Shown: one piece after another, positions 1-12,100 of the stretch
Numbering within the stretch: position 1 is the first letter of the stretch
Layout of the letters: the number at the start of each line of letters is the position of its first letter
Assembly: GCA_023846275.1 (NCBI GenBank)
Contig: CM043875.1
Location: forward strand, 9,295,958-9,359,957
DNA from: Vanilla planifolia
Taxonomy: Eukaryota > Streptophyta > Magnoliopsida > Asparagales > Orchidaceae
Length of the DNA stretch: 64,000 nucleotides
Direction of reading: 5' to 3'
Program-made: the position numbers and the translations under genes
Notes under the pieces: generated by a model
Told to the model about the DNA's origin: nothing
The model's database searches: none
The model's input: the letters and a program-made list of their open reading frames with translations, nothing else

Positions 1-3000
1 TGAACGTCATTTATTAAGAGTACAATTTACACCACTTAAAAGACATTGCACTAGAGTTTGTCATTGATCTAGTTATCTAGATTTGAGCAATACATAATTT
101 GACAAGATAAAGTCCATTTGAAATACATTTTAGCTATGCCATAGAGTCCCTTTGACTTGGAGTTTTAATTAAATATAACTTGAGAGAATGAAGGCACAAT
201 GCACATCAAATGCATTCAATGAATGCATCAAGTAATTGAGTAACAACTAGATCTCTCATGGAAATGATAAAAAAAAGCAAGGGATAATAAGCATTATGTC
301 AAGAAAAAAGTGGAGATAAGAGATCTATTCTCATCAAACCTTAAAAAGAATGCCAAAAGAGAGTCGAAAGGAAACTGAAGTCCATACCATATGGAAGTGA
401 TGCAGACTATTAAGTACAACACAAATCAATTGGACTTACTATCTTACATGGAGATATTACCAAGTAGTGAACGTGGAGAACCAAAATTTACCTAAACCCT
501 CCATGATCAATGAAGAGCCGCACAAGACTCTTAACTTGGATGGAGTATCTTGTCATGAAAAATGAGCAACCACTCTTAGAGCACACTATCTTGGGAAAAA
601 GAAGAAAACCATTATGCAAGGAACTTGTATTTCTTATTACATTGAAAAAAAAAAAGCAAGTCCCAACAACAACAAGATGGAATAATGGAGAAAGAGAGAA
701 GTTTAATTTCCCTCACCTCATTTTTTTCATATGAAGATGAACTAATAACTCAAGCATTATTCATAATAATAAGAGAGATTTAATGGTCCTTGAATCCCCC
801 CCCCCCCAAAAAAAGAAGGCATATAATCTAATACTTACCTATATTGATTAAGAGAATTGCTTAAAAGGACATCAAGATTTGTCATAAAGATTATAAGGGA
901 TTCAAAAAAGGAAATTCATGTCTCAAGATGTATAGAAGGAACCTTGAGAGTTCTCAAGAAGGAGAAAACAACAAGGCTCAAGAGGATCATAGCATTAGGA
1001 AGGAAAGAGAAGGTCCCAAGAATCATCTCAAATCTAGAGAATTAGAAAACACATTTCGAGGAGAATGAAAAAAGAGTACGAAAGAAGCAAGGTAATGTCA
1101 AAGCCTCAAGAGTAGACTTGAGGACCTTCCCAACAATTTAAGAGCTTCAAGCAAACACCCATAAAAAAATAAGGGAAGTTTCAAAGGCCATTAGTAAAAT
1201 GAAAAAAGTAATAATTGGAGGAAAATAAGCTATTTCTAAATTTGGAGATTTTGAATCCCTGAGATTGTGGTTTATGTTAATAAAGGAAACTAAGTACTAT
1301 TAATCATTGTGTTTAGATTTATTTTTACACTTATCTAGTAAGGTTTACTAGTTATATAATTTCATTAGAAATGAAATAGAAAGAAAGAGAAATGATTATG
1401 TCTATAATCTTATTTTGATGACACTTATTTTGAAACCTCAGTCTTGAAGAAATAATACCTATACACTTTTTTTATCTATCATTGTCTCTTTTTTATGTTG
1501 TTTAGAAAGTGTGATCCTAGTTGACCTATACTATCAAGATCTACAAAAATTCTACCAAAAACCATCTTAAAAAGAGTATAATGGAGATTGATCTAATTGT
1601 TAAGAAAATGGTCACGTGATGAGAGAGAAAGTGCTATTTGCAACGTAGAAAAGGATAACATTAATATTATCAAGCAAATAAAATAAATAACAATTACTTG
1701 TTAGACAAGTAATTATTCTAAAAACTAAAATCTAATACATAAGAAAAAAAAGGATAACAATGACTAGTATGTAATAAGAAAATGTGAGAGAAATACATAA
1801 CCATGTGATGCATGTTGTTAGAAAACTATTTTATTGTACTCCAAAGATGTGGTGATCGAGCTAAAGGAAAAACAATGAGTAACAAAAGGATAATCTCCAT
1901 TAGAGATGAGAAATGTAAGGTATGCAATAGTAATTGCTGCAATTTTTTTAATATCAATTTTGTTAGGGGCATGAGGGGTAGGGATGAGGATGGGTTGAAG
2001 ATGATTGATAACTATCACACCAATTCTAACATCATTTATCTACAACTAGCATGACCATCATGTCAATAAAAGGTTGGATAGGTTTGACGCTCAATGACCC
2101 ATAAGATGCAAGAGAAGACCATAACAAGTTTGGGAACAATAGATTCAACAATAAGTTCAGATTGAACCTACTTGAGAGATGGGTGGAGGCTAAAAAGGAA
2201 CTTGATTGCAAATAAAGCTTCACTTTGTCATTGTTGCATAAGGGTCAAAAATGGTGTACATTGAAGAAATTCATCTCACAGTGAAAATAAATTGCTATAC
2301 TGCTACTAAAGTATCATATTTTGCTGATGTGCCGGGAAGAAATCCGAATAAAGCACAAATTCATGCAACATTATTTTTCTGGAAGTCAATCAATCCAAGA
2401 AATTGCAAATCACCTTAGCTATCTTATCAAGCATGATAGTTGAAAGAACGGTAAGCTCAATGCTGTTGAGGAGATAGGAAGGATGACAAAGTCTAATGAA
2501 AGTTAATCAACATATTTACCAATAAAATGGGTATTTAAAGGAGGACCATCAAGTAAAAGGCACTTAAACCATAAGATAATAATGACAGCAACAATGGAAG
2601 AGGGTTTGAAATAACTGAGAAGAAGAGAAGTAGCCATGATAATATTGGAAAAATTTAGAAGAAATCTTTGGTTCATGTGGATAAAAGCGATAAATAGAAC
2701 AGAAAAATCTAATGGATCAGGATTTTGAAATGAAAGAACAGAGGAGAATAAAATTAGACTAGGTATGTTCTAACATATTTTTAATACATAAGGCAAGTGG
2801 TATGTCAAGTTCAACAAGAGTTTTGATACATATCCGTGCATGACAGCATCACAATAGCCCATTTGATATAAGAATGCTTTCATGGTAGCTGGGCTGTTGG
2901 ATCATGTCATACGTGTGTCACCTCCCAACACATGCCATATACCATGCAGCCCCTCAACTTCTGCTTTGAATAAGCTGAAAAGAAGTACATCAAATTATGC

Positions 3001-3465
3001 AGCTATCAGTAATCAAGAACTTCAGAACCTAAGGATTTCACCTTTTCATCTTATGGTGAAGCTGCTTATATCAGCAGTATGCTGAAACTTTGCTTGCCCA
3101 GACCATAATCATTAAACATACATATTTTTGAGGAAGAACACTGGATTACATGAGTTGTCAAGAGAAAACTGGTCTTGTGATAAAATTAAGAAAAATTTGA
3201 GAAAGAGGGTTGACATCAGTCACATAGTGCATAAATATTCATTAGAAGTACTAGTGAAAGAACACTGATACCACTCTCCTAAAGTATCAACTTTCAGTTG
3301 TCTAAAACCATAAAAAACTAACAAAATAAAGTATGGCAAAAATTATTCAGGTAAATAGAGATGCTAAAATAAATTAACCATGTGATGTGTGTTGTTGATT
3401 CATGGTTAGCAAATGGCGAAATCAAACTACAGCAACAATTTTTACAGCCATGAACCTTAACATAC
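1..3465. other. Intergenic region, no gene recognised
   Basis: This stretch is AT-rich, and the first 1.3 kb is strongly purine-biased on the plus strand. I see only short open frames, all under 81 codons, with no recognisable domain. A run of eleven C at about 797-807 is the only simple-sequence feature that stands out. The last few hundred bases (about 2880-3465) are slightly less AT-rich and probably include the 3' untranslated part of the Hsp20-like gene on the minus strand. The rest may be decayed transposon, but no domain confirmed that. Confidence 0.5.
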
Positions 3466-4998
3466 TCAAGTCAGCATAAGATCATTGTTGCCAAGGTGGG
3501 GAGGTCGCATGGAGACGTGCACTTCATGTTCCTCAGGCTCAGAACCATGCTTAGGAACCATAATCTCTAGAACAGTGCCAGTCTCATCATAATATGCCTC
3601 TATCTTAGCATCTTCAGGAATACGTTTAGCTAGAGAAATTTCTCTTACAAATTCCCCAGGTGGACAATGCTCTGGAGAAGGATCTGTCAGCTTGAATGTT
3701 CTATCATGCCTCTTTATGTAAGGCATCCGTGCAGTGCTGACACATGATATTTTTACTATCCCATGGGTAAGATCATTCCTCCAACAGACCTTCACTCTAT
3801 GCTGGTCAGAGAACGGCAAGCTCACCATTATGAGATAACCCTTATCATCCTCATATATTGTCTTGGCTGCAGTAACTGGACCACAAACATGTCTCATCAC
3901 ACCACTAAAATCATGGTTCCAAGATGGCTCAACAGGATGAAAGTCCATATCTTGTGCTCTATCTGAACAATTGTTTGTAGGCAGGCAACAATCTTCTTCC
4001 ATTGCATGAGGTAAGAAATCCTTCTTACGCTTGTAGCACAGAGAAGTTAGATCCATCACATCTCCATCATGATTCAACAAGTTCAATCCAGACCCATTAA
4101 GCAATCTTCTTGGATGGAGTTGCAAATTGCTCTTCAAAAGAGGTCTCTCAATCTCAAATTCAGTGCCAGGAAGATTTCTCCATGACTCAAAATCACTGGC
4201 CTCAAGTGGTATGGAGAAATTGAGATCCCTACCAGTAAGCTCCACCCACTTCACACGATCAACCTCCGATACACTAGCGAAATTGGGCATCCTCACGACC
4301 TCGATCCCATGAATACACTGTGGGTTTGATAATCCCCTGTAATGTTTGCGCTGCATTCGGTGGGACCGTACAAATCCCCTCTCAGCACTGAAGGGGAACT
4401 GAGGTTCACCAAGCCGAGAGTGCCCGTTCATAAAGCTACGCAGCTGCATCTTTCCCAGAGCATTATCAGGCCTTTCCTTAAAGACCCACATATAAATGTT
4501 CTCCATGTCATGCTGAACCAGGAAAACATCAAGCTTTAGATCTGATTTGTCGAAACCAGAGATTTGAGCGCCTTCACGGGTAATCTTAGCCTTGGATTTA
4601 TCAGAAAGAATGGGCTTAAAGTAAAAGTTGAAGAAGAACCAAGCTCCCCAAATGCTATCGCCGCGCTTTGTGCACTTCCGGCTGCAAACCTTGGGAAGAT
4701 GAACGATGGTGGCCTCGGCCTCGTTGATATGAGGACCAAGGCCAACTTCTAAGATCTCACCTGAATCGGAGCTCCAAGACGGTGGGGGAGTGGAGCGGTC
4801 GGTAGAAAGGGGGAGGTTGATGTCAGGGGCGGGAAGGGAAAGGGACATCTGCTGTCGCGGCTGGATCATGAGCTCGCGCTCGGGGTCTTCATGTGATATA
4901 GCCATAGAAGTTGCACCAGCACTAGTTGGATCCATAGAAAGAAAGGTGGACGGATAATGGTTCTCCATGGTCAGGGAGGTCATGAAGGATTCCCCCAT
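3466..4998 (-). CDS. Large plant Hsp20/alpha-crystallin-domain protein (HSP20-like chaperone superfamily)
   Basis: The open frame is uninterrupted and encodes 510 residues. An in-frame TAG lies five codons upstream (5011-5013), so M1 is the first possible start; M11 (MENHYPS) is an alternative. Residues 1-90 are low-complexity and Pro/Ser-rich. A conserved plant block follows, with LPKVCSRKC near residue 100, then GAWFFFNFYFKP and FDHS-free basic stretches such as RSHRMQRKHYRGL. Residues about 373-484 look like an alpha-crystallin fold, starting near GPVTAAKTIYEDDKGYLIMV and ending near ETGTVLEIMVPK. At 510 residues it is far longer than the classical small heat-shock proteins (about 150-220 residues). 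It matches, from memory, the Arabidopsis HSP20-like proteins with a long N-terminal region and unproven chaperone activity. No organelle signal is obvious. Family identity is strong; cellular role is inferred only. Confidence 0.88.
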   Translation of the reverse strand: MGESFMTSLTMENHYPSTFLSMDPTSAGATSMAISHEDPERELMIQPRQQMSLSLPAPDINLPLSTDRSTPPPSWSSDSGEILEVGLGPHINEAEATIVHLPKVCSRKCTKRGDSIWGAWFFFNFYFKPILSDKSKAKITREGAQISGFDKSDLKLDVFLVQHDMENIYMWVFKERPDNALGKMQLRSFMNGHSRLGEPQFPFSAERGFVRSHRMQRKHYRGLSNPQCIHGIEVVRMPNFASVSEVDRVKWVELTGRDLNFSIPLEASDFESWRNLPGTEFEIERPLLKSNLQLHPRRLLNGSGLNLLNHDGDVMDLTSLCYKRKKDFLPHAMEEDCCLPTNNCSDRAQDMDFHPVEPSWNHDFSGVMRHVCGPVTAAKTIYEDDKGYLIMVSLPFSDQHRVKVCWRNDLTHGIVKISCVSTARMPYIKRHDRTFKLTDPSPEHCPPGEFVREISLAKRIPEDAKIEAYYDETGTVLEIMVPKHGSEPEEHEVHVSMRPPHLGNNDLMLT

Positions 4999-5820
4999 CG
5001 AGAAATTTCTCTATCTCAAATCACGGCTCTACACCACCACCAAACGAATGATGACTTCCTTCTTCTCTCCCGTGATTGCACTATCTAAAGGACGGGGATT
5101 ATATCACCAGCACATTGAGAATGACAAACCACGAAAGCCTATCCCACAAATTAAAAACAGGAAGAAGTCAAATCAAAACTGGGGAAAAACCTACCGATCC
5201 TTCATCAACGACGACGAAAAAGGCTGGATGATAAAAATAATATCTTGTTGGTTGAACAATCAAAAGAGAATGGATCGCCGAGGATCTGCCAGACGAGTAA
5301 AAGGCGAGACATCTGAGCTGGTGAACGTCCGCATCAGAGATGACAAACACCCCTTTCGCAATCTAAATAACGAAAGCTAGATCAAGAGGAAACAGAAGAG
5401 GCCGGTCGAATCAGAAACGTTGACCGAATAACTCGAATCCTTTGATTCCAAATTATCCGTTCTCTTCTTCTTATCATCAAGAGTCCTGCACCGGCCAGTC
5501 CCCTACTTTTTTTTTTACCGACTCCATCGAGAGAGAAAGAGAGAAGTATGGACCAGACGGGAAACATAAAAGCCATAACGCCGTTTTCCTCGATACATCG
5601 TGACCCAGACTCTACGTTAGTCGACGGTGACGACCGAGTCGTGGATCTGTGCGTGCATGTATCAGGCGAGTCCATATCAACCATCCAACCACCACGTTCG
5701 TCTCAATCCATTGGCGTGCCTATCCCCCATAATTTTGATACGCCGGAGACCGAAAGCGCACCCATTCATCCAAAAAAGAACGTAGAAGTTCTCTTCCAAA
5801 TAATAAAATAAACCGCGACA
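4999..5820 (-). promoter_or_regulatory. Upstream region of the Hsp20-like gene (probable 5' UTR and promoter)
   Basis: This stretch is noticeably richer in G+C and CG dinucleotides than the DNA on either side, as is common around plant promoters. It carries pyrimidine-rich tracts on the minus strand. Short open frames occur on both strands (for example 5548-5811 plus and 5382-5684 minus), but none resembles a known protein. I could not place a transcription start or a convincing heat-shock element, so the boundary is approximate. Confidence 0.4.
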
Positions 5821-7800
5821 CACCTACCCATGCATCTTTTTATCATTACGATTACGATCCTCTAGACTTGGCCAAGCACTCGCATGGGAGATGATGATCT
5901 TCTTTTTTATTTTTTTTTGTTTTCAATAATATATCATTTTTTCTTCAAAAAAAAATAATCCATAGCTTATCAATCAACTTCCACCACTTCAACTATGATT
6001 TTTCAATCGTTATCCTCCACTCAAAAACATAAAAAATGTGATAAATATGTTATTACAAAAAAAAAAAACATTTAAAAATGTTTTTTCATGAAGTTTGAAT
6101 AGGTATCAGGAAGAGAACGGTATCACAAGAATTGTTAACAACGGTGAAAACAAGGTTGTCTTAACTGGCTGATAGGCCTTTTGCTTTATCACCAATCCAC
6201 AACCATGTTGTGGCCAAATGTATTCACGGCATATTAAAGTCGCCATCTCGGGTGCTGGCATTATATTTACATAAGAATTGTCATCTTTTTCTCAAAGCTT
6301 AGATCTACGCCAGCAATTATAGCAAAAATCCAAAGAGAAAATAACTACCATTCTTAACCCTGGTTATACTGCTGCAGCTGTTGACATTTAACACTTTTAC
6401 AAATAATTGAAGTTGAAAAATGTTTATAATAGTTATCTTTCAAAAAAAATGTGTTGCTAGGTCAAGACTAGTTGAGAAAAAGACTACCTCAAGTAGCACA
6501 TATACGAGTTTTCTTATATATAATTTTTTTTCTATAAATTCTGAAACTAAATTAGTTTTTTATTTTAATTTTATTTATTATAAATGAGTATTAAAGTCGT
6601 TTGAATTAGATTTATTGTATTAAAACCTATTTAAATATGAATTGCAGTCAAAAAAATATATTTAAAAGTTTCAAGAAACTTTAAAACAACAAAAACTTGG
6701 AAAGCAAACTTGAGTTTCAAAGACACCAGCTGACGAGTACCACATATGCGACAACCAAACACTAGGAAACCCTCTCGAATATAGTAATGCAAATGGCATA
6801 TAGCAAATATAATATGCTAATGATTGCAATTAATGATTAAAAAATGAAGCGAGATTGCGTCAAATAAAAGAGCAAGATATTATTAATTGGTCGTTATTAA
6901 CAATACAAATGGAATTGCTATATAACAAATGAATAAGCACGTTATTAACATAGCGTAGTTTAAAGTTGTAGTTAGTAGTTAAGAGTCACATCTTTTCACG
7001 TCATTGATTTATTTATTCTTTCATTCGAAAGTAAACTACCATATTCAAAACAAAATTTTAAGCTCTAATTAAAATAACCCATTTAACTTTTTAATCAAAT
7101 ATTTCTTTAGCTAATCACTAGATTCTATTATATAAAATTAATTTAATTTCCTTCTAGATTCTTTATTATTAAAAACCCAAGGCTTCTTATTGCTTGAAAT
7201 GATTATTAGCTCCACAATGCCCTCTTCAAGTAAAAATAAACTGTCACATTTCAATCTACGGCCTTGAATTCGTACAGTAAACGCTTTCTTCCACAGTGGC
7301 TACGTAAAACTTGATTTAACTTCAAATATTTGTTATCACATTCTTATTGCTAACATATGTATCAAATGAAATTATCAAAAGAAAGTCAATCACTAAAAAA
7401 CTAACTTGCTCATGATTCTTCATTAAAACAATGTCTATCACATGCTACAAAAGATTTGAACTTTGGAAAGGACTAGTGAACTTCAAATAAAAATTGCAAA
7501 AAAAAAAATAATTGAAAAGGAACTTTTTAAAAACATATGTTCATCCAAATGAATATTAAAATTTGAAAAACAAAATTGTAAGAAATAAAATTTGAAAAAA
7601 GAAATCTTTAAAAGAAGATTTAAAACATGAATGCAATCAAAACCTTGAATTAAAAGACTAAAAAATATGACATTAATACAAATCTGTTAAACCAAATTTA
7701 TCACACTAATGCCTACAATAGAACAAAAAATAATCAAATTTCATTTAATTTTTTTCTATTTTCTTTTCAATTTTCTCGCTTATGTTAAGCATGGCCAAAG
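5821..7800. other. Intergenic AT-rich DNA, nothing recognised
   Basis: This is about 2 kb of A/T-rich sequence with many short A or T runs. I found no open frame of useful length, no recognisable transposon domain and no RNA gene. Confidence 0.5.
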
Positions 7801-7839
7801 CTCGTGATAAAATCCTATGGAAACTCGTGATAAAATCAC

Positions 7840-8268
7840 TCGGCGGGTCTTGGTCTGGTTGCCAGGGATCATGTGGGCAAGCCCCTGCTGGTGCTTGGAA
7901 AGAAAATTATATCTCAAGCTAGTGGAGCCATGGAAGTTTACGCTCTGTTGGAGGCCTTTGAAGCGGCCAGATTAGTGTTCCCGGACGTCCGGGCCATCAA
8001 GGTCCAAACCGACTCCACGGACGCTATGCTTGACGTGCGTGATATCATTGCCCAGGTGCCCACGAGGGGTGTATTTGCCAAAGCAATTCTCCATGCTCGC
8101 AGCCTCGACGCCCTCGTCATCTCTTGTGTTTACAAGGAAGGCAACGCGTCGGCGGACTGGGTGGCGCGTGCCGCGTGTTGGTCCAGCTTCAGCTGGGGAC
8201 GGGGTGAGCCCCTCCCTGAGCCGTTTTGCAAGCTTTTGTACTCGGATTACCTGTTTGATCCCCCGTAA
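7840..8268 (+). pseudogene. RNase H-like (RVT_3 type) domain fragment, probably the 3' end of a LINE
   Basis: An open frame enters the domain already in progress (GLVARDHVGKPLLVLG) and ends at TAA 8266-8268. It shows three of the four expected active-site acidic positions: Glu in SGAMEVYALLEAFEAA, Asp in VQTDSTDAM and Asp in NASADWVARAA. The first Asp, which should precede GLVARD, is missing, so the domain is truncated at its 5' side. No good ATG opens the frame. G+C content is far above the neighbouring DNA. The sequence after the stop is AT-rich with a TAATAATAAG stretch, like the tail of a non-LTR retrotransposon. A 14-bp direct repeat lies just upstream (7801-7814 and 7824-7837). A captured host gene fragment is the alternative reading. 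Confidence 0.6.
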
Positions 8269-8691
8269 GGGACCCCGTATTTTGCCTTAATAATAAGATT
8301 TATTTCAGGAAACCCGTCCACACTAACACAATGCAATATTCATGACATTTTTTTTTTTTTTCTTTCATGCTCCTACTCTAAAAGTCTTATAAATATCTAT
8401 GTGCCTCCCCACGTGTAAAAGAAAGACAACATAGCCTAAAGTCTAAACCAGCCAGCAGCTGCAACGTTTGACATTTCATGGTTAGATGAATTAGGCCAAC
8501 TCTAGAATAAAAAATATAGCCATTATCGACCATCAAATAATTTTTTTTTTTAATAAATTCCATCAAGAAAAGAGTTTTTGATACAATCCAAAGTCATTTA
8601 TTGTACAAACATTAAAATATTTTTCACTTTTGAATAAAAAAAATAATTATATATAATTAGAATGTGCTGAGAAGGCAAAAATGAATTTCTG

Positions 8692-8697
8692 TTTATT
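8692..8697 (-). terminator. Candidate polyadenylation signal of the S-acyltransferase gene
   Basis: AATAAA on the minus strand lies about 100 nt past the stop codon, a reasonable place for a plant polyadenylation signal. The call rests on the hexamer and its position only. Confidence 0.35.
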
Positions 8698-8798
8698 GTG
8701 AGCCTAACACTTTCTAACCACATCCTGTTTGAAGAAAGAATGAAGCTAGCTGTTTTACCTTCCAGACTACGTTGCATTATGTCCTCGGTAGGAGTTTA

Positions 8799-9084
8799 TT
8801 ATAAGACTCCCAGGTGTCCTCTTTGCAAACCTGGTGTCAAAAATTGTCTAATGTTGTTCACAATGCCTTTGTCATACGGATTCGTGAACCTTGTTTCTGT
8901 GAATGTGTTATCTGAGGAAATCAACAGAACGTAAAACTTGGTAATTGAAATAATTTGGTTTTCATGCAGCAGGAGAATTTGTTCAGAAGTTGGAAACAAC
9001 CTTGCTGAGGCTGAATCACAAGGTGAAATTCAGGGTAATTTTTCCAGTTCACCTGAATGAAGAGTATTCATCCCTACTCGTGAA

Positions 9085-9119
<35 letters not shown>

Positions 9120-12100
9120 CTTTAACATCTGCTTTAAGTTCATACTTACCCACTCTTCAGTTCTGATGTTGCAGCAAATACAGTACATGTGCCAAATCAG
9201 GAAGGGAACCTAGAAACGGATATAATATAGCAGTATTTATGTTACATTTTTAATGCCATATTGATAAGAAGAGCTCTAGTAAATAATCATATAAAGAATG
9301 AAATCATAATAATTCCAATCACAGCAGCATTGATAAGGTGATGATTGATAAAGCAATAACACCAAAACTCTCAATGCAATATTCAATAAAAGAATCTCAC
9401 CATGAACAACAAGCAATATACTTCATAAGAACCCAAGACCATTCAAGTATAAAAAAATAGCAATTCCCATGTAATTAAAGAATTTCTTGCTTCCAAATAT
9501 CTATTATTTGTGTCCATCTTTGCATAGTTGTACCCCATATATGTATGTAAGACCAACGAATTTTTAAATCAATCAACCATTCATATTCATCCACTTTCCT
9601 TGGCATGCTATCAGATACAAAACACATCTAGCAAGCTAGATGACAACAACATCCTCGATTGTCCTGTCTGCACCGACAAGATACATCTCCCCTCAAAGGC
9701 AGCTACCACCAAGGCACTAACTCTACTTATCAATTAACCTACAATTCACCATGGACACCGTCTTCTGCCAAACCCCTGAGCACATCCCATCCAAAAATGT
9801 CCTTCGATTGCACACCACATCACAGTGGTTGTGCTCATCCAACAATCTGAAGCCACTATAGGAGTTTGTTCCTTGGAACCATGTAGTCCTATAGTTTGCA
9901 TCTACCCTCACTATCCACAATTAGTCATTGTAAAGGATTGGCTTATAGCAGTCGTCCTTGTCATCCATCACCAATGCCATTGAAAGGGTAGAAATAGAAT
10001 CTTCCCAGGGGTTTTGCCATTATAGCTCATGTAGGTTGTACAAGTCCCCCTTGAGCTTTAATCATTTAATCATGATTGAAAATCACTCCACATCCTAGAA
10101 CAACTAAAATTAGATATCTTTTCCCAGTTCTATCTAATTATTGACCACAAAATAACTTCAAATTCCTTGGTAGCTTTTAATGTTCTCACAAATTTAAGCA
10201 CTAACTGCCTAGTTCAAAGCTAGATGAAAAACACTTTCCATTTAGCTTTCAGCCTGTCCTGCCTTGTACGGCCACTACAAGAAGTATGGTCTCTTCTAGA
10301 GTGCTAGATATCTTCACCTTCAAAGATCCATATTCACTCTCTTCAAAAACAATAATGAACCCTTGAACAACTTTTGCATATTCATAACTAACCATGTTTT
10401 AAAAACTGTAAACATTCTCAAAGTTTCTTAGGCTAACCTGTGTCCAATCGAAATATAATTAATTATGTGATAGATGGCCTAACAATAGAGTTCAAAGAAT
10501 TCATTATTTCTCATCATTTTTTGCCTTTATTTCCTTTTATGATGTTTATGACCTATTGTTGTAAGAGAAAAACCTCATTCAAAGAATGTCTTCTACAAAT
10601 CTCCTCATAAGATCGACTTTTACTACTAACAATAACTCCTTGAGGGAGTATAGATCAAATGAGTTTAATCAAAAATCCTTTCATCACCATTTGCTCATCA
10701 TTGAGGTAGAGGATAAGGCCAACGTTGTGTTCAATCCAATAATCAAGGCTATTCCTAACAATCTCTAGCATCTCTACACCTCACACATCACTCCATTTCT
10801 GACTATAAGCTTTGCCAAATTTGCAATCTTCTGTGATACACTAATCAAATCTACATAAAGATAAGTAACTATCAAATGCAATAACAAACATGTCCAATAT
10901 TAATCAAGTAACCTCCATGATTCAGAGGGGATTCAGAGCAATGCTTCAACTCTAGAGTCACAACATGATGCCATCAGCTATAACAGTAAGCTCAAACTAT
11001 CAAGGTAAATGATAAAATTCTAGTTGGCAATGGTTCTTCACTTCCAACTACTCATATAGTCCCTACAGTAATAATTACATTAGAATATGCATGTTAATGG
11101 AGTTTTTTGTGTTCCTGCACCTAAGAAAGGGCACTTTTGATTCAGCATTTTTTTCACTAAGTAATAAAATAGTATTGTTCTATTGAATGCTAATGGATTT
11201 GTCATTAAGGATAAGAAGATCAACATTATTCTCCTTCCTGACAGTTATTTTGAGGACTATATCAAATTAGGAGTTAGAATAAATCTACTTTTTCATCTGA
11301 TTATTATTATTCATGGATTTCTCTGCTACATAACATGCTCAATCAAGACGTCCATTATCTGCTATTCTTCACCTAGTGTTACCATACACTTCATTACAAC
11401 AACCTATTATACTTAAATGTGCATTTTATCCTTGATAATAAATGTACATTTTATTCACAGAGTAAAGCTCGTCAAGTACCATTCTCACAACAAACTTACA
11501 TAGCAACTGCTCATCTTGCTCGTCTTCATCTACAACATATAGACCTATGGGGAACTTTGTTTCACAAATCTAAATTTCATACAACTTATCGTTGAAAATA
11601 CCTTACAATGGTAATTCATGTTTATTCAAACTGATCGAAGTGGTGAATTTATGGAACTCAACTTTATTCTTCCTTCAACAACATACAACTGTCCATGTTT
11701 GCACATTGACATATCATTGAGTGAATCATTGCCTTCTCGTTCAATACCATATGCATCGTATTTTTTCTGGCTTAAAGCTTTTAAATATTTGATTACCTTG
11801 TCATTAATTCTAAACAATAAATCACCATACAATTGCTGTTCACAAGGCCACATGATTATAACTTCTTAAAAGTGTCTGCTATCCTCTACAATTACAATGT
11901 TACACACAAACTTCTACCAAACTCAACCCATTGTGCTTTTCCAGGTTATGACACATTTCACAAAAGACATCATCCTTCAAACCGTATTAATTGACAGACG
12001 TATACCAGTCTGTGTAACATGTAATGAACAAGTTATCTCATTCAATGACAATCATCCACCTCGGTGACCACTACCTAGTATAGCCAAGTTAGTCAAGCTA

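Noticed and set aside
5765-5800. Heat-shock element upstream of the Hsp20-like gene
   Set aside because: GAA and TTC blocks are present, but the spacing does not fit the alternating nGAAn/nTTCn pattern.
5548-5811. Plus-strand open frame of 87 codons upstream of the Hsp20-like gene
   Set aside because: No similarity to known proteins. It lies in the GC-rich probable promoter and has no splice partners.
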